A stretch of 64,000 nucleotides of DNA from Prinsepia uniflora (Eukaryota; Streptophyta; Magnoliopsida; Rosales; Rosaceae), in the NCBI GenBank assembly GCA_032719365.1, contig CM064872.1, positions 60,340,296-60,404,295 of the forward strand, written 5' to 3'. Position numbers and translations under genes: made by a program. Of this stretch, positions 48,034 through 61,508 are shown in pieces. The notes beneath the pieces were generated by a model, which was not told where the DNA came from, did not search any database, and saw nothing but the letters and a program-made list of their open reading frames with translations. The first letter of the stretch is position 1, and each line of letters starts with the position of its first letter.

Positions 48034-49238
48034 CCTGATCACCAATATCAAACTCAATTCCCATCTTCCTGAACTCCAATAACGTCGGCAAATAAACCAT
48101 CTGCATATGCGCAATTCCCGCAGACTTCCATGTAAATCTTGCACTTTTTCCCAAAGAGGTAGTGCCTCCAAATTTTCAATGCATGGACCACAGCTGCTAA
48201 CTCCAAATCATGCACCGGATAATTCACCTAATTAGTTTTCAATTGCCATGACGCATAACTTTCCTATGTTGCATCAATACACATCCCAGACAAGCTTCAC
48301 CCCTTTCCTGGTCAAATGGGTTCATGGGGCTGCAATTGAAGAAAATCCTTCTAGAAACCTCCTGTAGTAACTTGCTAGCCTAAGGAAGCTCATTAACTTT
48401 GACATTGTTCTGGGCTGTGACCAATTAGCTATTGCCTTAGTATTTTGGGGATCTACACTAATCCCATCCGCTGATATCACATGGCCCAAGAAGTTGACAC
48501 TGGTTAACCAAAATTGACATTTACTGAGTTAAGCAAAAAGCTAATTGTCTCTATGTGTCCTCAACACTATCCTTAAGTGTTCTTCATGTGCTTCCTTTCT
48601 TTTCGAATATACCAAAATATCATCAATGAAAACAATCAAAAACTAGTCCATGAATGGGTGAAACACCCAGTTCATCAGATCTATAAATACGGCAAGGGCA
48701 ATCATCAATCCGGAAGACATCACCAGGAACTCATAATGACCATACCTCGTCAGAAAAACTGTCTTTGGAATATCTTTCTCTTTAATCCTCAATTGATGAT
48801 ATCCGGACCACAACTCAATCTTTAAGAATATCTAGCCCCTCTTAACTGATAAAAATAATCATCAATCTGAGGTAATGGATACTTGTTTTGTATTGTTACC
48901 TTATTAAGCTACCTATAATCAATGCATAACCGTAAACTGACATCCTTCTACTTTACAAAAAAATCGAGGCTCCCTATGGTAAAGTACTTGGTCGAATAAA
49001 ACCCACATCGATCAACACCTGCAATTGCACCTTTAGTTCTCTTAATTTTACTGGAGCCATCCTGTAAGGTGTTTGGGATAACGATCGGATACCAAGAAGC
49101 AGCTCGTTCGTAAAATCGACCTCCCTATGAGGGGGTAACCTAGGTAACTCATCAAGAAACCAATCACAGAATACCTGCACTACTGATAGCTCCTCAATAT
49201 CCTCTAATTTCTTCTGAGTATCCACCACATAAACCAAA
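48034..49238 (-). pseudogene. Element B reverse transcriptase and RNase H, broken
   Basis: This continues B's pol to the right of Athila-1. Reading leftward from 49237: VVDTQKKLEDIEELSVVQVF, DELPRLPPHREVDF, YRMAPVKLRELKVQL and GFIRPS are the start of a Tekay reverse transcriptase. WSGYHQLRIKEKDIPKT follows, then FIDDILVYS near 48605-48633 (catalytic FIDD), FLGHVISADGISVDP and SYYRRFLEGFS. RNase H remains (DLELAAVVHALK) run down to 48034. Numerous stops and frameshifts; part of the palm between about 48890 and 48970 is missing. The protease lies further right at 52181-52489. Confidence 0.9.
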
Positions 49239-52180
49239 TGTCAGGACCCACCCCTAATCCCCCGGGATTAAGGGCTAAATCTCGATCCCGTCTAACTTAC
49301 GCATGAACAAAGGCTAAACCAACGTCCAACCTTCATGCGACACGTAAGTCGGACAAGGGATTCTCGAACCAACCATCTTAAAAGTAACCGGTCTTCCCGG
49401 AGTATGCCGAACTACTGTGGATCGCAGGTGCTCGACCAACAGCCCGTGCCGCAACAACCTAGAGGGTATCGAAAACACGAAAAGACTGTGAGTGGACAAA
49501 AATAAAGCATAATTTAGAAAACAGTTTAATAAAACAATTACATTTATACCCTCCACGCAAAACCGATGCATGCATATCAAGTCAAGTCATGAAATCACTC
49601 ATATCAAAAACCATCATTTAAAAACCATTTGAAAACCCGTATTAAAAATTTATTCAAATCCAGGCCTCAGCCTCAAACCAATCTCAAATCCATCTCAAAT
49701 TCGGGAACTCAGTCCCAAAACTCGTCAAATCCACTTCATCCGGGCCATAGCCCAAAACCTTCAGAAAACCAATGAAAAACATCAATCATACAAGTTTACT
49801 GGATCTCAAGTGCGCCCGAGTCTTTAAACTCAAAACACAATGCACAATTAGCCAGGCCTTCCCGGGATATCCGAGTCTTTAAACTCAAAACACAATCACA
49901 GGTCTCAGGGGGTATCATATTCGTGTCTTTAAACTCAAAACCATACTGAGTCTTTAAACTCAAAACATCAATCTAGGGCCCTCCCCCCGTCAATCAATCA
50001 GAGATTTTAAACTCAAAACCAGATCTAGTGGGTTTTCTCTTTTCTTTTTCGGGTCTTTAAACCCAAAACCATTTTTCATTCAATCAATGAAAACCACAGA
50101 AAATCCACAATCGAATTCGCAACAATGATTCTGTAAGCCGGCATCCGGAACCACTGTCCCGAACCCAAATCCAGACTTCCTTTCCAAACCTCGAAAACCA
50201 AAGCAGAAACACCATATCTGAAATCACAAGAACAGGGCTCCATGCCCGTAATCACTTTGCTGAATCCATTTCAAAATCCTTGAAATCAAATCACATTTCA
50301 AATCCCGAAATCAAACCATTAAATCAATGATCAAATCACAAGAACATTCGAAAACTCGTAAAACGTGAAATTCTGTAAAAATACCTCGAAAACCGTGCAA
50401 AAGCTCAAATCATCAAGATCATATAGAAAACATATAAAACATATATGCATGCATCAAGAGTTAGAAAGCAAAGTCCACTCACAGACCATTCCGACATCGC
50501 CTCGATATGCGTGCACTTACGCCGTTCCTGGTCATTCCGTTATCCTCGGCTTTCCCGAACCTGTCCAAATCCCAAACCAAGGTCACTAACTACTTCACGA
50601 TACTCATACTAAAGCCCCATAATTTTCCCGTAATTTTAGCTATTTTTAACCGAGCCCTAAAACCTTCGGACATCCCGAAACATATCGAGACGATGTCCGA
50701 TCGACTCGAAACTAGTGCCAAAATGTTCGTTACATTGAGTACTTTAAAAGTCGTGTTGGAGGATTCCCTAAAATACCCTCAACGCGCCCCCACGCGCGTT
50801 TGGAAGCTTCTGCGCGTGAGACCCACGCCCGTGAATAGTGTCGTCGTCAACCTCAGGTGAACCCGGTTCACCTGGTTCGAACCGGTTTGGTCTAGGTTAA
50901 ACCGGCGTTCACGGTTTTTAGCAAATTCAATCCAGTTTTCAATCCTAATTAATCTAAGATGTTCGTCCCTTCATTTCTCATAATTATATCAAGGTAAATC
51001 GTGAAAACTGGGGCTAGAGATTACCTCCCCACCATCCTTCAAAAAGTCGAGACTTCCTCCGCTGTTTCCTCAGGTTTCCAGCCACCATTGTTTCTCCTTC
51101 CAAGCTCAAAAGCTTCCTAGCATCATCCATAACCTTATTGAATTAATTAATTTAAAGTTTGAGCAATATAACGTCAAGTACCATGTTTGATTTCAAACTT
51201 ACCCGCTCGTCTAGGTTCACGGCCACCGTCCCTGTTATACCTTACTGTTGGGTCCATCGAGCTCGTCTCACTTCCCAAAACTTCATACACACCACCAAAC
51301 TCATCAACGCGCAGTAGAACCAAGAGTACGTTCATCGAATGTAAAAAACAGAGGTATGAAACTTACCTCCCAACTTCTGCCACCGCTCACGGTGGTCCAC
51401 CACGGTGGTACTCCTATGATCCTCAGCTGCTCTTTGATCAGTCACAGTCGATCACCATTGATCACCAAGAACTCAAACACCCTTAAACTGATCGATAGTT
51501 ACTCAGTGTCTCACGGTCTCTCTGTTTTCCCTTAGAATGATCACAACCAATTTAAAACACTTGAACAGTGTATAAATAGGCAGAAGCCTCTAGGATTGTA
51601 CCAAGTGTCACACACCCTGTGGACACAGTCACAAATATCCAATTAACCCTGTCCAAGTGGCCTTATCTGATTGGGTTCAATTCCCAAGGTGGTTAAAAGA
51701 CCAAAATGCCCCTACAATGTCCAAATTACCATTTTGCCCCTCACCTTTCTAGAGCCATAATTCGTCAGTCCGAAGTCCGATGAAAGCGTGCCGCCTGTCG
51801 CTGTACTCAGGACGTCAAGATCTACCTAACGGTCCTCGGTTTACGTGAAAACTAATGGTCAAACAAAAAGTCAACTAATTCCCCTCTTTTAACCAAATTA
51901 CGAAAATGCCCTCCATCTTCCGAACATCATAACTTCCTCCTCGGATGTCGGAATCGGGCGTGCCACCTGTCTACGAACTCGTGACATCCCGAACTACGTC
52001 ACGGTCATCGGTCAATGTCCATTTGACCGTCCGAACTAAATGTCAACATTTAACCCATTATATTGGCAAAATCGTCATTTTGCATTATCTGTCCTAAATC
52101 GTTCAACTAATCACCGATTAACGTCACTAATCCGTCATTAACAACTAATCAAATCCCGGCTTCCGGGACGGGTTGTTACA
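49239..52180 (-). mobile_element. L-family solo LTR in B's pol
   Basis: 2,942 bp, from TGTCAGGACCCACCCC to ..GGGACGGGTTGTTACA on the plus strand. Flanks CCAAA (49234-49238) and CTAAA (52181-52185) form a 5-bp duplication with one change. It is of the same subtype as 32668-35803, with the gtctttaaactcaaaac minisatellite at 49805-50070. Landmarks: CTGTGAGTGGAC at 49488, ATGCATGCAT at 49565 and near 50448, GTCCACTCACAG at 50473. A well-formed TATAAATAGG at 51571-51580 lies on the plus strand, antisense to the LTR. Confidence 0.88.
49805..50070 (-). repeat. TTTAAACTC minisatellite
   Basis: Six to seven copies of gagtctttaaactcaaaac with spacers; the complement of the repeat at 34930-35215. Confidence 0.85.
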
Positions 52181-52489
52181 CTAAATAACCTCGACGCTCT
52201 TCCTTAACAACTTTTTCACAGTTAAAGCCGATATTACTCTAGGGGGGGGGTAACACTTCATGGCTTCCCTAAAATACCACTTCTGACATACCTGGGCTCC
52301 GCAATATCACTTTCTTATCATAACACAATAGAAGCCCAATGAGTCATAAGCTAATCCATACCCAATATCACAGTAAAATCATGCAAATCCAAGAGAACCA
52401 GATCAGTCGTAAGACAATTTCCCTTAACTTTCACTAGAACACCCTGAATCAGTTGGTTTACTATCAACACATCCCCGGTGGGGGTACTA
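52181..52489 (-). pseudogene. Element B protease end and linker, broken
   Basis: On the minus strand this reads TDLVLLDLHDFTVILGMD, the typical end of a Tekay protease (ILGMD before the flap-end region), then WASIVLCDKKVILRSPG and ISALTVKKLLRK, the linker to reverse transcriptase. The active-site part of the protease would lie to the right, beyond L2. A run of G (52240-52249) and stops break the frame. It joins 49238 directly once the L-family LTR is removed, which fixes the order of B's pieces. Confidence 0.82.
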
Positions 52490-55184
52490 TGTAATGACCT
52501 GTCCCGAATATCGGGATTAAATATTAATTAGTTATGGATTTAGTATGACTAATCGGGCGTTAGTTGAGAGAATTTGGACGGACAGTGTAAAATGATCGTT
52601 TTGCCCCTGGAATTGGGTAAAATGTTGATTTTTTACCCGGATGGTCAAATGCACGAGGACCGAGGACCAATGACCGTTATGTAGATCAAAATGTCACGAG
52701 TCCGTAGATAAGTGGCACGTAAAAATTGGACGTCGAATGGGGAAGTTATGGTCACAGGATCGAAATCGGGTTAATCAACATCTCGGGATTCGAATTAAAT
52801 AATCTTAAAATTTGATTGGCTGATTAATTAATGTGGGGCCTTTCGATGAATGACAAGTGTCACTCATCCCATTGGTCATTTCCCCTAAATTATGGATCTA
52901 TGATGTGATTGGGTGGGGTTATTTTTTTAATTTAATTTTATTTTCCCTTATCCATCTGTCTTCGCTTCCCATGCACTCATCTTCTTCATTCTTACATTTT
53001 CTTCTAACTCAAACAAACAAACACACCAACACTCACCACCCCACTATCTTATCATCTTCTGTGTTCATGTGAGAGGCTAAGAGACTGAGAACGGTGAGGC
53101 TGAGGGACGGCCTAAGCCACGGCGGTGGCCACGACGGAAGTAACCCAAAACCCATACAAACACCCTTAAACTTCACCTGATGATGCTAGGATGTGAATGG
53201 AAATGAGAAGGGACGATGAGACGACCATGACGGTGGCCACAGCGGTGCTCGCGACGGCAAGATGAGGAATAACCCGAGAGCTAGTTTTGTAGTTCAAATT
53301 TGGAAATTAGATTTTAGTGGTTATTAATTGGTTTTAACGATTGGAAGTGATTGCTGGAGATCATATGAGTTGATTGGGATCGGAAAAGAGGATAGAGGTG
53401 GTCAAAAGTAATGGCAGAATGGAGTTGCAGGTCACGGGTACTATGCATGCGATCACATGTAATTTCTAGGCTTGGTTTTCCAATTTTGAATCCTTAGATC
53501 GATTCTACGCAATTAGACAAAACCATAGGATGAAACCCCATAGAGAATGGTGACTGGAGTTGGGAGAACTGGCTGGGTCAGTTTTCCGGTTCGGTCGAAT
53601 CGAAAATACCAGTGAACTGGGTTCACTCGAGGTAGACGATGACACTATTCATTGACACGTGAGGTTCCCGTGCAGTACTTTTAGGCGGTGCATGAGGGCA
53701 CGTGGGCCCGATTCTCGAGACAAGGTCAACATGTAATTTTATCCTTTCGATGTAACAAACATTTTGGAACAAGTTTTGAGTCCATCAGACACTGTTTCGG
53801 GGTGGTTTTGGGTGTCTGAAGGTTTAGGGTTTATTTTAAATACGTTTAAAAATTCCAGAAAAATTAGGGGATTCAATGTTAGCCTATCTGAAGTAGTTAG
53901 TGACTCTCGAGTGTGATTTGGACAGGTCCGAAAGTTCCGGAGATGGTGATTTAGTCGGGGAGGCTTATTGCATGCGTATCAAGGCGGTAGCTAGGACGGT
54001 CTGTGAATGGACCTTGTTTTCTAAATTGTGATGCATGCATAATTGTTTTATATGTTTTACATATGTGATTTCTATGATGATGATTGTGGTATTGGTGATT
54101 TACATATTTGTACGTATTTTGAGGTGATTTCCATATTTGCACGTATTTCGAGGTTTACGATTTTACACTGTATTTTTACGCGATAGTGGTTTTAATAATA
54201 GTTCAATGGTATGATTTTGGATTTGGAAATATGGAATCGGGCTTGAGACCCATTTGTGGTGCATAAATGTGGTTTCGGGTTCGGAGACCCTAAACGAATT
54301 TGGATTTAAGAAATCGAATTTCTGGATTTACGATGGTTTTATGGAAATCCCGGGCATAGGCCTATTTGGAAGGTTTTAAAAGGACTTATGAAATATTTTC
54401 CATATACCATTCTTATATCTATGGATTGTCTCCTCCAGTCGTCTGGGACACTGAAGTACTCACGGAGCATTGCCTGCGAGGGGTCACTGCAAGGAGTGAC
54501 CAGACCGTATAGTGATTCAGGAGTAGGATTTTTAGATGTCTGGGACGTCGAACATCTGGGATGAAAGAGATTGACTTAGGTTGAGACCCCGGGTAGCACG
54601 CGTAACTTGGACCATGACATGACATCTGGGACATCAGGCGTCTGGGAAGTCGAAGATTGGTATACAACGGTATTTGATTGAATTGTGATTTATGGATTTA
54701 CTGGATTATGTATTTGGATTTCAGATTTATTGGACTTATGAAATGGTACTTCAGTGTTGGTGGTTTTGGGCAGTGGCCCACGTGATTGGATTTATGGTTT
54801 TGGCCTGAGTTCCCACATACTTGGATTTATGGTTTTGGGCTAAGGCCCTAATGAATTATTAAAGTAAATGGTTTGACTATTGGTTTTCGAATGCATGCAT
54901 GCTTTTTAGTGAAGGACATAAATGTTCTTTCTGAAATGAGTTTTATTGTACAATTTATTTTCGTCCACTCACAACTTTTAATGGTTTTAGTGCCCTTCAG
55001 GTTGATCGCGGATGCGGGCTGTAGCAGGGACCGAGACATCACACTCCTCCACCGATCTTGGTGCATTATGGATGCCCCGAATGGGCTGAGGTTTCGAGTT
55101 ATCCCTTGTCTGACACTTCGTGTCAGACGGGAGCATGTCACATCCCGCGTTAATCCCAAGGGGGATTTGAGATGAGTCGTGTCA
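52490..55184 (+). repeat. L2 5' LTR
   Basis: 2,695 bp, TGTAATGACCTGTCCCGAAT to ..GATGAGTCGTGTCA. Landmarks: palindrome near 52844-52869, GGTCTGTGAATGGAC at 53998, ATGCATGCAT near 54033, ATGCATGCATGC near 54892, GTCCACTCACA near 54963, CCCTTCAGGTTGATC at 54993, hairpin 55108-55128. Confidence 0.92.
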
Positions 55185-58100
55185 GCTTGGTATCAGAGCA
55201 TAGTTTGCTCATGTGGTACGCGCAGGTCGAGGATGTGATGTCTCTACGTGGTCAGCCTGTCATTAACCTGGTCGTTAGGGTAAAGAGTATGAGAATTAGT
55301 AGAAATGAATTGTGGATAGTTTCGGTTTGGAATTTGATGCTTATGTATGCCATATATGTCATGGTTTGGTAGTGTGGGACCCTACTGATGGGTGAACGTA
55401 ATAGTGCTTTAGAGTTTTGACCATTGGATGGTTATGTCGAGATCGTCTATCACGATGTTGTAGGATTGGATATGATGATAGTGTGGAGTTGTGACCATTC
55501 AATGGTCAAGTCATGTTGAGTTGGGAATTGTGTTGCTGAGGGCAGCCGGGTTCGGGGAACCTTAGTGTGCGATGTATGGTTGGAAATGTGAATCGGCGAG
55601 TGGTTTGACTTTATTGACTTTTCGAAGGCGAGATCGTTGGAACAGTTATATTGGATGTTGTGTTGTTCTCTATAGGCGAGGTCATGGATGACCTAGTGGA
55701 TGATTCCAGTTGAGTCTAGTTGAGACTACGAAGATTACTTGGTCTGACACAAAGTGAAATGATGGAATCTGATCCATGAGTACCCTTATGAGATGATATT
55801 TGGGGTCTTGGAGTGGATCGATTAGTAGTGTTGACGCTTGAATACAGAGTCTCAATAGTGGTGTATATTGGTCAGATCTGAACGAGATTGTGGCAGGCAC
55901 TACCATCGATGGTGGATGTAGATGTGGTTATTGAGAATCGGGGGACGTTCAGGGAACGTTCGTTTTCTTATATGAATTGTCAGGGTGATTGTACCCAGAG
56001 TTGGTGAGTTGAAGGAGGCAGAGTTCCTCCAACTTGAGCAGAGATTATGGATTCTAGCTTGGTATGAGCTAAGATTTAGTTTGGGTCTTATTCGCACGAT
56101 GTGTGCTAGTGATTGTGATGACGATAGAAGATGATGAGCCATGAGCTGAGGATGTGACTCAGTTGTGTGCTTATGTTCGGTGTTGATCAAATGATGAGGA
56201 TTCGTCGACTGGTGTTGATTCATGAGAGTAGTGTCGAGATGACGAATATGATAGAGATGAACTGGATGAGATCCAGCAGTGGATGAGATGTGTTGGGATT
56301 CTAACCCAACCGTGATTGAGATAACTAAGGTGATTGAGATAACTAAGGTGATTGAGATGACTAAGTGGTGATTGGATGGAACGGTATAAATGGATATGCG
56401 AGTTGGGGTACTAAGTTAGCTTGGTACGGACACGTGGTTGATGTTCGAGTGAGTCGTTTCCAACATAGTTGGAACTTTGGAATCAAGAGAAGTTGTGATT
56501 GAGACGATAGGAGGAGTGCTTGATTCCGCATTGGTGATGGATATTCTGAAGCCATTGAGGGTGACTTCTCATTTGTTGCCCATGGTAGATAATGTCTGTT
56601 GTCACCAGTATGCTGATCGGGTATTGGTTGGTGGAACTGTGATTGGTTTTGAGTCGTCAGGAGGAGTTGGGCATTTCAATGTTGGTGAAGGAGATTTCTT
56701 ATTTTCTGCTTGGTGGCAGACGATGTAGGGTTATATGGTGTGGTGAGTGCAATCAGATTGTGCTTGCACTAACGAGGGATGAATTTTGATGTCATTATCT
56801 TAGATCATTCTTGATTGTCCCTATGTGGGATGACGAGGATCGATATGAGGTAATTGGAGAGAACCCACAGTCTAGACGTGTCTCGTCTTTTGACTGATCT
56901 ATATAGATGTGAAAAATGGTTGAGGAGTGATGGGACTGTCGAAGGATTCAAAGAGGGTGTAAGACCCTATGACCTGAAATCTGGTAGTTAGCTGAGAGAG
57001 AACTAGTGTGGATCCACCTAGGATGGCGATGTGGATCAGGAGCGTGAGATTGAGGATATAAGGTGTTGTGACGAGCTGGATCGTGATCTTGATGATCATG
57101 TTATGTAGCGGATCAAGATGGTGTGGATTGTGTTGTCGTGCTGTGCTGGCAGACTTCGCCTTGCTGATTATGCTAAGCTTGGAACATGGGAGAATCGTAT
57201 TGTGAGACAGTTGAAGAATCTCTTGGAATAGGACGAAATTATTGTCCAACCTCTGTTTTGGATACGTGAGTGGGTATGGTCTTGGATATGGGAATGTTGG
57301 GTTGATTTCTTTTCAAAGTTAATCCTGTATGAGACGGTAGTTGAGTGAATTGACTCTATATGATCTGTCTTGGATATATGGATGAGTATGGATCCTGGAT
57401 CTACTCATTTAAACTGGATCTTTCAGTAACTGTCAGGCGGAGGCTATCTCTGTAAGTGAGGCGTATTACTGGGATTGGCTTCCTTTCAGAGTCGATCTGG
57501 TATGCGATATGGTAATTAGATGAGTGAGTATCCGGTAGGATCAGAGTTGGTACGTCTCGATAGACATGGGTGAGATTGGATACTCATTAGGCATGAATGG
57601 GTACGCCTTGGTGGATATGTTTCGGATTGGTACGTATTGGGGAATAGACATGTTGATGCTGGTCGGGTGACCAAAAGGCTCGGAATGGACATGGAATTGG
57701 AGTGTATGGTCTGTCTCATGCTGGATTGGACAGATAGACTCCAGAATTGAAGCGTGATTAGCTACGAGCTATGAAGTGGGCTGGTTGGTGGATGTTTATA
57801 CGTACTAGGCACGTTGTTCAAAAATAATTCTTGAGCGGGCCTAAGTGGTGCCTGGTGACGGTATATAGGATGTACCAGGGGTATGTTGGTGAACGTGTTG
57901 GTAGTCGGCTTAGTTCCGATATCATTGGATTGATTGAGGACGTGGACTAGACATTGGATACTATGCGTCGGGCTAGAGTGATTTTTATGGGTTCGGTGAT
58001 TGTATGACCGGGTGCTCAGGGCCGTGGTTAGCTAGTGGAACCCTAGAGTTGAGATGTGTATCACTACTGGGTAGGTATTTGATGGGGTCCAGTTACACAC

Positions 58101-58868
58101 GGGTTGAGTGAGATTCAGTTCATCGTTAGGGGATCCTATCGAGCTGATTTTAATATCTATTGAAATTTAAGGTAAGAAATCTTTACTGCAAGTTCCCAAG
58201 TGAGTGAGACGTGGTTAGTGTAACCACATGTTGCTTTACGTGAAGCTAGTGCTCTGTAACTCTCACCAGCGTCAACGTGGATCGCTGTGGGAGTTGACTG
58301 ATGTGAGCACCGAGACCGATAAATGTCATAGGTTTAAGCTTGTCCTGCGAGGTAAGATGCTTCTGTTGATCTAACGCTACATTGAGGGAGTTCTGGTACG
58401 AGGTATCTTAGTACGACTCAAGGGTGAGTCAGGGTTGTGTTGATGACTCGAGTAGTGACCATGGAGCCTTGAGTGCCAGTTGAGTGCGACGTTATGGCAC
58501 GTGTGATGTTGACATGGTAAAATTCGGGAAATGCAAAAAAATTGTGAGATTTGATAACTCTCGGTGTGGGAGGAATGTCAGATTGATTAGTGATTGTCAA
58601 GTGGTGACAGGTTGGGAAGTGTCGGTGTGAGGACAGTTCGTCAGGTGCTTATTTCCAAGTGGGGAAATTATGGTCAATTTCGTTATCATGCATTACTTCC
58701 GAGGAATCAATGTGTGGTCAATTTGTAGACTTGTACTTACACTCGAAGGTGTACACGTGGTTATCCTAAACGTGAGGCCTGAATATGAGGCAGGATTAGG
58801 TCTCCATAATTTGGTTGTGGAATTAGATTAGTAAATTTCAAAGATGAAATTTGTTAAGAGGGGAAGGT
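55185..58868 (+). mobile_element. L2 internal region, non-coding
   Basis: 3.7 kb without recognisable protein; the longest frames are about 80-115 codons, scattered on both strands. The primer-binding site TGGTATCAGAGC is at 55188-55199, three bases from the LTR, and the purine tract AAGAGGGGAAGGT ends at 58868. Shared blocks with L1 (for example around 57880-57940) show a common non-coding interior. Confidence 0.85.
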
Positions 58869-61508
58869 TGTAACGACCCATCCCGAATATCGAGATTAAA
58901 TATTAATTAATTATGGATTTAGTATGACTAATCGGGGGTTAGTTGAGAGAATTCGGATGGACGGTGAAAAATGACCGTTTTACCCCTAAAATTGGACAAA
59001 ATGTTGACTTTTGATCCGAATGGTCAAATGCATGAGGACCGAGGATTGTTACTTAGATCGGGACGTCACGAGTCCATAGACAGGCGGCACGTTGAAATCG
59101 GACGTCGAACGGTGAAGTTATGATCACATGATCGAAATCAGGTTAATCAACGTCTCAGAATTCGAATTAAATAATCCAAAATTTTGATTGGCTGATTAAT
59201 TAATGTGGGGCCCATGGATGAGTGACACTTGTCACTCATCCCATTGGTCATTTCACCTAAATTATGGATCTATGATGTGAATGGGTGGGGTTATTATTTT
59301 AATATTATTTTATTTTCCCTCGTCCATCTCTCTTCCCTTCTCGTGCACTCATCTTCTTCATTCTTACATTTTCTTCTAACTCAAACAAACAAACACACCA
59401 GCACTCACCACCTCACTGCCCTATCATCTTCTGTGTTCATGTGAGAGGCTAGGAGACTGAGAACGGTGAGGCTGAGGGATGGCCTGAGCCACGACGGTGG
59501 CCACGGCGGAAGTAACCCAAAACCCATACAAACACCCTCAAACTTCACCTGATGATGCTAGGCTATGAATGGAAATGAGAAGGGACGATGAGACGACCAT
59601 GAGGGTGACCATGGCGGTGCTCGCGTTGGCGAGGTGAGGAAGAACCCGAAAGCCAGTTTTGTAGTTCAAATTTGGAAATTGGATTTTAGTGGTTATTAAT
59701 TGGTTTTAAAGATTGGAAGTGATTGTTGTAGGTCGTATGAGTTGACTGGGATCGGAAACGAGGATGGAGGTTGTCGGAAGCGGTGGCAGAACGGAGTTGC
59801 TAGTCACGGGTACTGTCCACCCGATCACAAGTAATTTCTAGGCTTGGTTTTCCAGTTTTGAATCCTTAGATCGATTCTAGGTAATTATACGAAGCCATAG
59901 GATGAAACCCCGTCAAGAATGGTGGCCGGAGTTGGGAGAACCGACCGGGTCAGTTTGCCAATTCGATCGAATCAGAAATACCAGTGAACCGGGTTCACTT
60001 GAGGTAGACGATGACACTATTCATCGACGCATGAGGTTCACGCGCAGCACCTTTGGGCGGTGGGTGAAGATGCGTGGGCCTAATTTTCGAGGCAAGGTTA
60101 ACATGTAATTTTATCCTTTCAATGTAACGAACATTTTGGGACAAGTTTCGAGTCGATTGGACACTGTTTCAGGGTAGTTTTGGGTGTATGAAGGTTTAGG
60201 GTTTATTTTAAATATGTTTAAAAATTCCAGAAAAATTGGGGGATTCAATGTTAGCCTATTTGAAGTAGTTAGTAACCCTCTAGTGTGATTTGGACAGGTC
60301 CGGATGTTCCGGAGATGGTGAGTTAGCTGGGTAGGCATATAGCACGCGTATCGAGGCGGCAGTTAGGACGGTTTGTGAGTGGACCTTGTTTTCTAAACTG
60401 TGATGCATGCATAATTGCTTTATATGTTTTATATATGTGATTTCTATGATGATGATTGTGGTATTGGTGATTTACATATTTGCACGTATTTCAAGTTTTA
60501 CGATTTTACACTGTATTTCTACACGATAATGGTTTTAATAATGGTTCAATGGTATGAATTTGGATTTGGAAATATGGAATCGGGCTTGAGATCCATTTGT
60601 GGTTTATAAATGTGATTTTGGTTTCGGAGACCCTAAACAAATTTGGATTTGAGAAATCGGATTTCTGGATTTACGATGGTTTTATGGAAATCCCGGGCAT
60701 AGACCCATTTGGAAGGTTTTAAAAGGACTTATGAAATATTTTCCATATACCATAATTATATCTATGGATTATCCCCTTCAATCGTCTTGGACGTTGGAGT
60801 AGTCACGGTGCATTACTTGCGAGGGGTCACTGCACGGAGCGACCAGGCCGTATATTACTCAAGAGCAAGATTGCTAGACGTCTGGGACGTAAGACATCTG
60901 GGATGTCAGAGATTGACTTGGATTGAGACCCTGGGTAGCACGCATAGCGTGGACCGTGACATGACGTATGTGATGTCAGGTGTCTGGGACACCGAGGATT
61001 GGTTTATAACGGTATTTGATTGAATTGTGATTTATGGATTTACTGGATTATGTATTTGGATTTCAGATTGATTGGACTTATGAAATGGTACTTTACTGTT
61101 GGTGGTTTTGGGTCGTGGCCCACGTGATTGGATTTATGGTTTTGGGCTGAGTTCCCACATACTTGGATTTATGGTTTTGGGCTAAGGCCCTAATGAATTA
61201 TTAAAGTAAATGGTTTGACTATTGGTTTTCGAATGCATGCATGCTTTTTAGTGAAGAGCATAAATGTATTTTCTGAAATGAGTTTTATTGCACTATTTAT
61301 TTTTCGTCCACTCACAGCTTTTAATGGTTTTAATGCCCTTCAAGGTGATCGCGGATGCGGGGTGTAGCAGGTACTGAGACATCACACTCCTCCACCGATC
61401 CTGGCGCATTCAGGTAGCCCCGAATGGGCTAAGGTTTGGAGTTATCCCTTGTTTGACACTTCGTGTCAGATGGGAGCATGGCACATCCCGCGTTAATCCC
61501 AGGAGGGC
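58869..61508 (+). repeat. L2 3' LTR, truncated
   Basis: Starts TGTAACGACCCATCCCGAAT and follows the 5' LTR to ..gcgttaatcccaggagg, where similarity stops. It contains a perfect palindrome with arms GGATGAGTGACA (59216-59227) and TGTCACTCATCC (59230-59241), ATGCATGCAT near 60401 and 61231, GTCCACTCACAG at 61307, and a mildly decayed hairpin near 61450. Confidence 0.9.

Larger units (their letters stand above)
52490..61508 (+). mobile_element. L2: coding-free LTR retrotransposon (LARD), right end cut
   Basis: A 5' LTR (52490-55184), internal region (55185-58868) and most of a 3' LTR (58869 to about 61508). The tRNA-Met primer site and purine tract agree on plus-strand sense. No gag or pol. The upstream flank is tacta (52485-52489); the matching right flank is outside the window because a second Athila element interrupts the last 30 or so bases of the 3' LTR. 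The host is B's protease. The internal region is related to that of L1. Confidence 0.9.
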
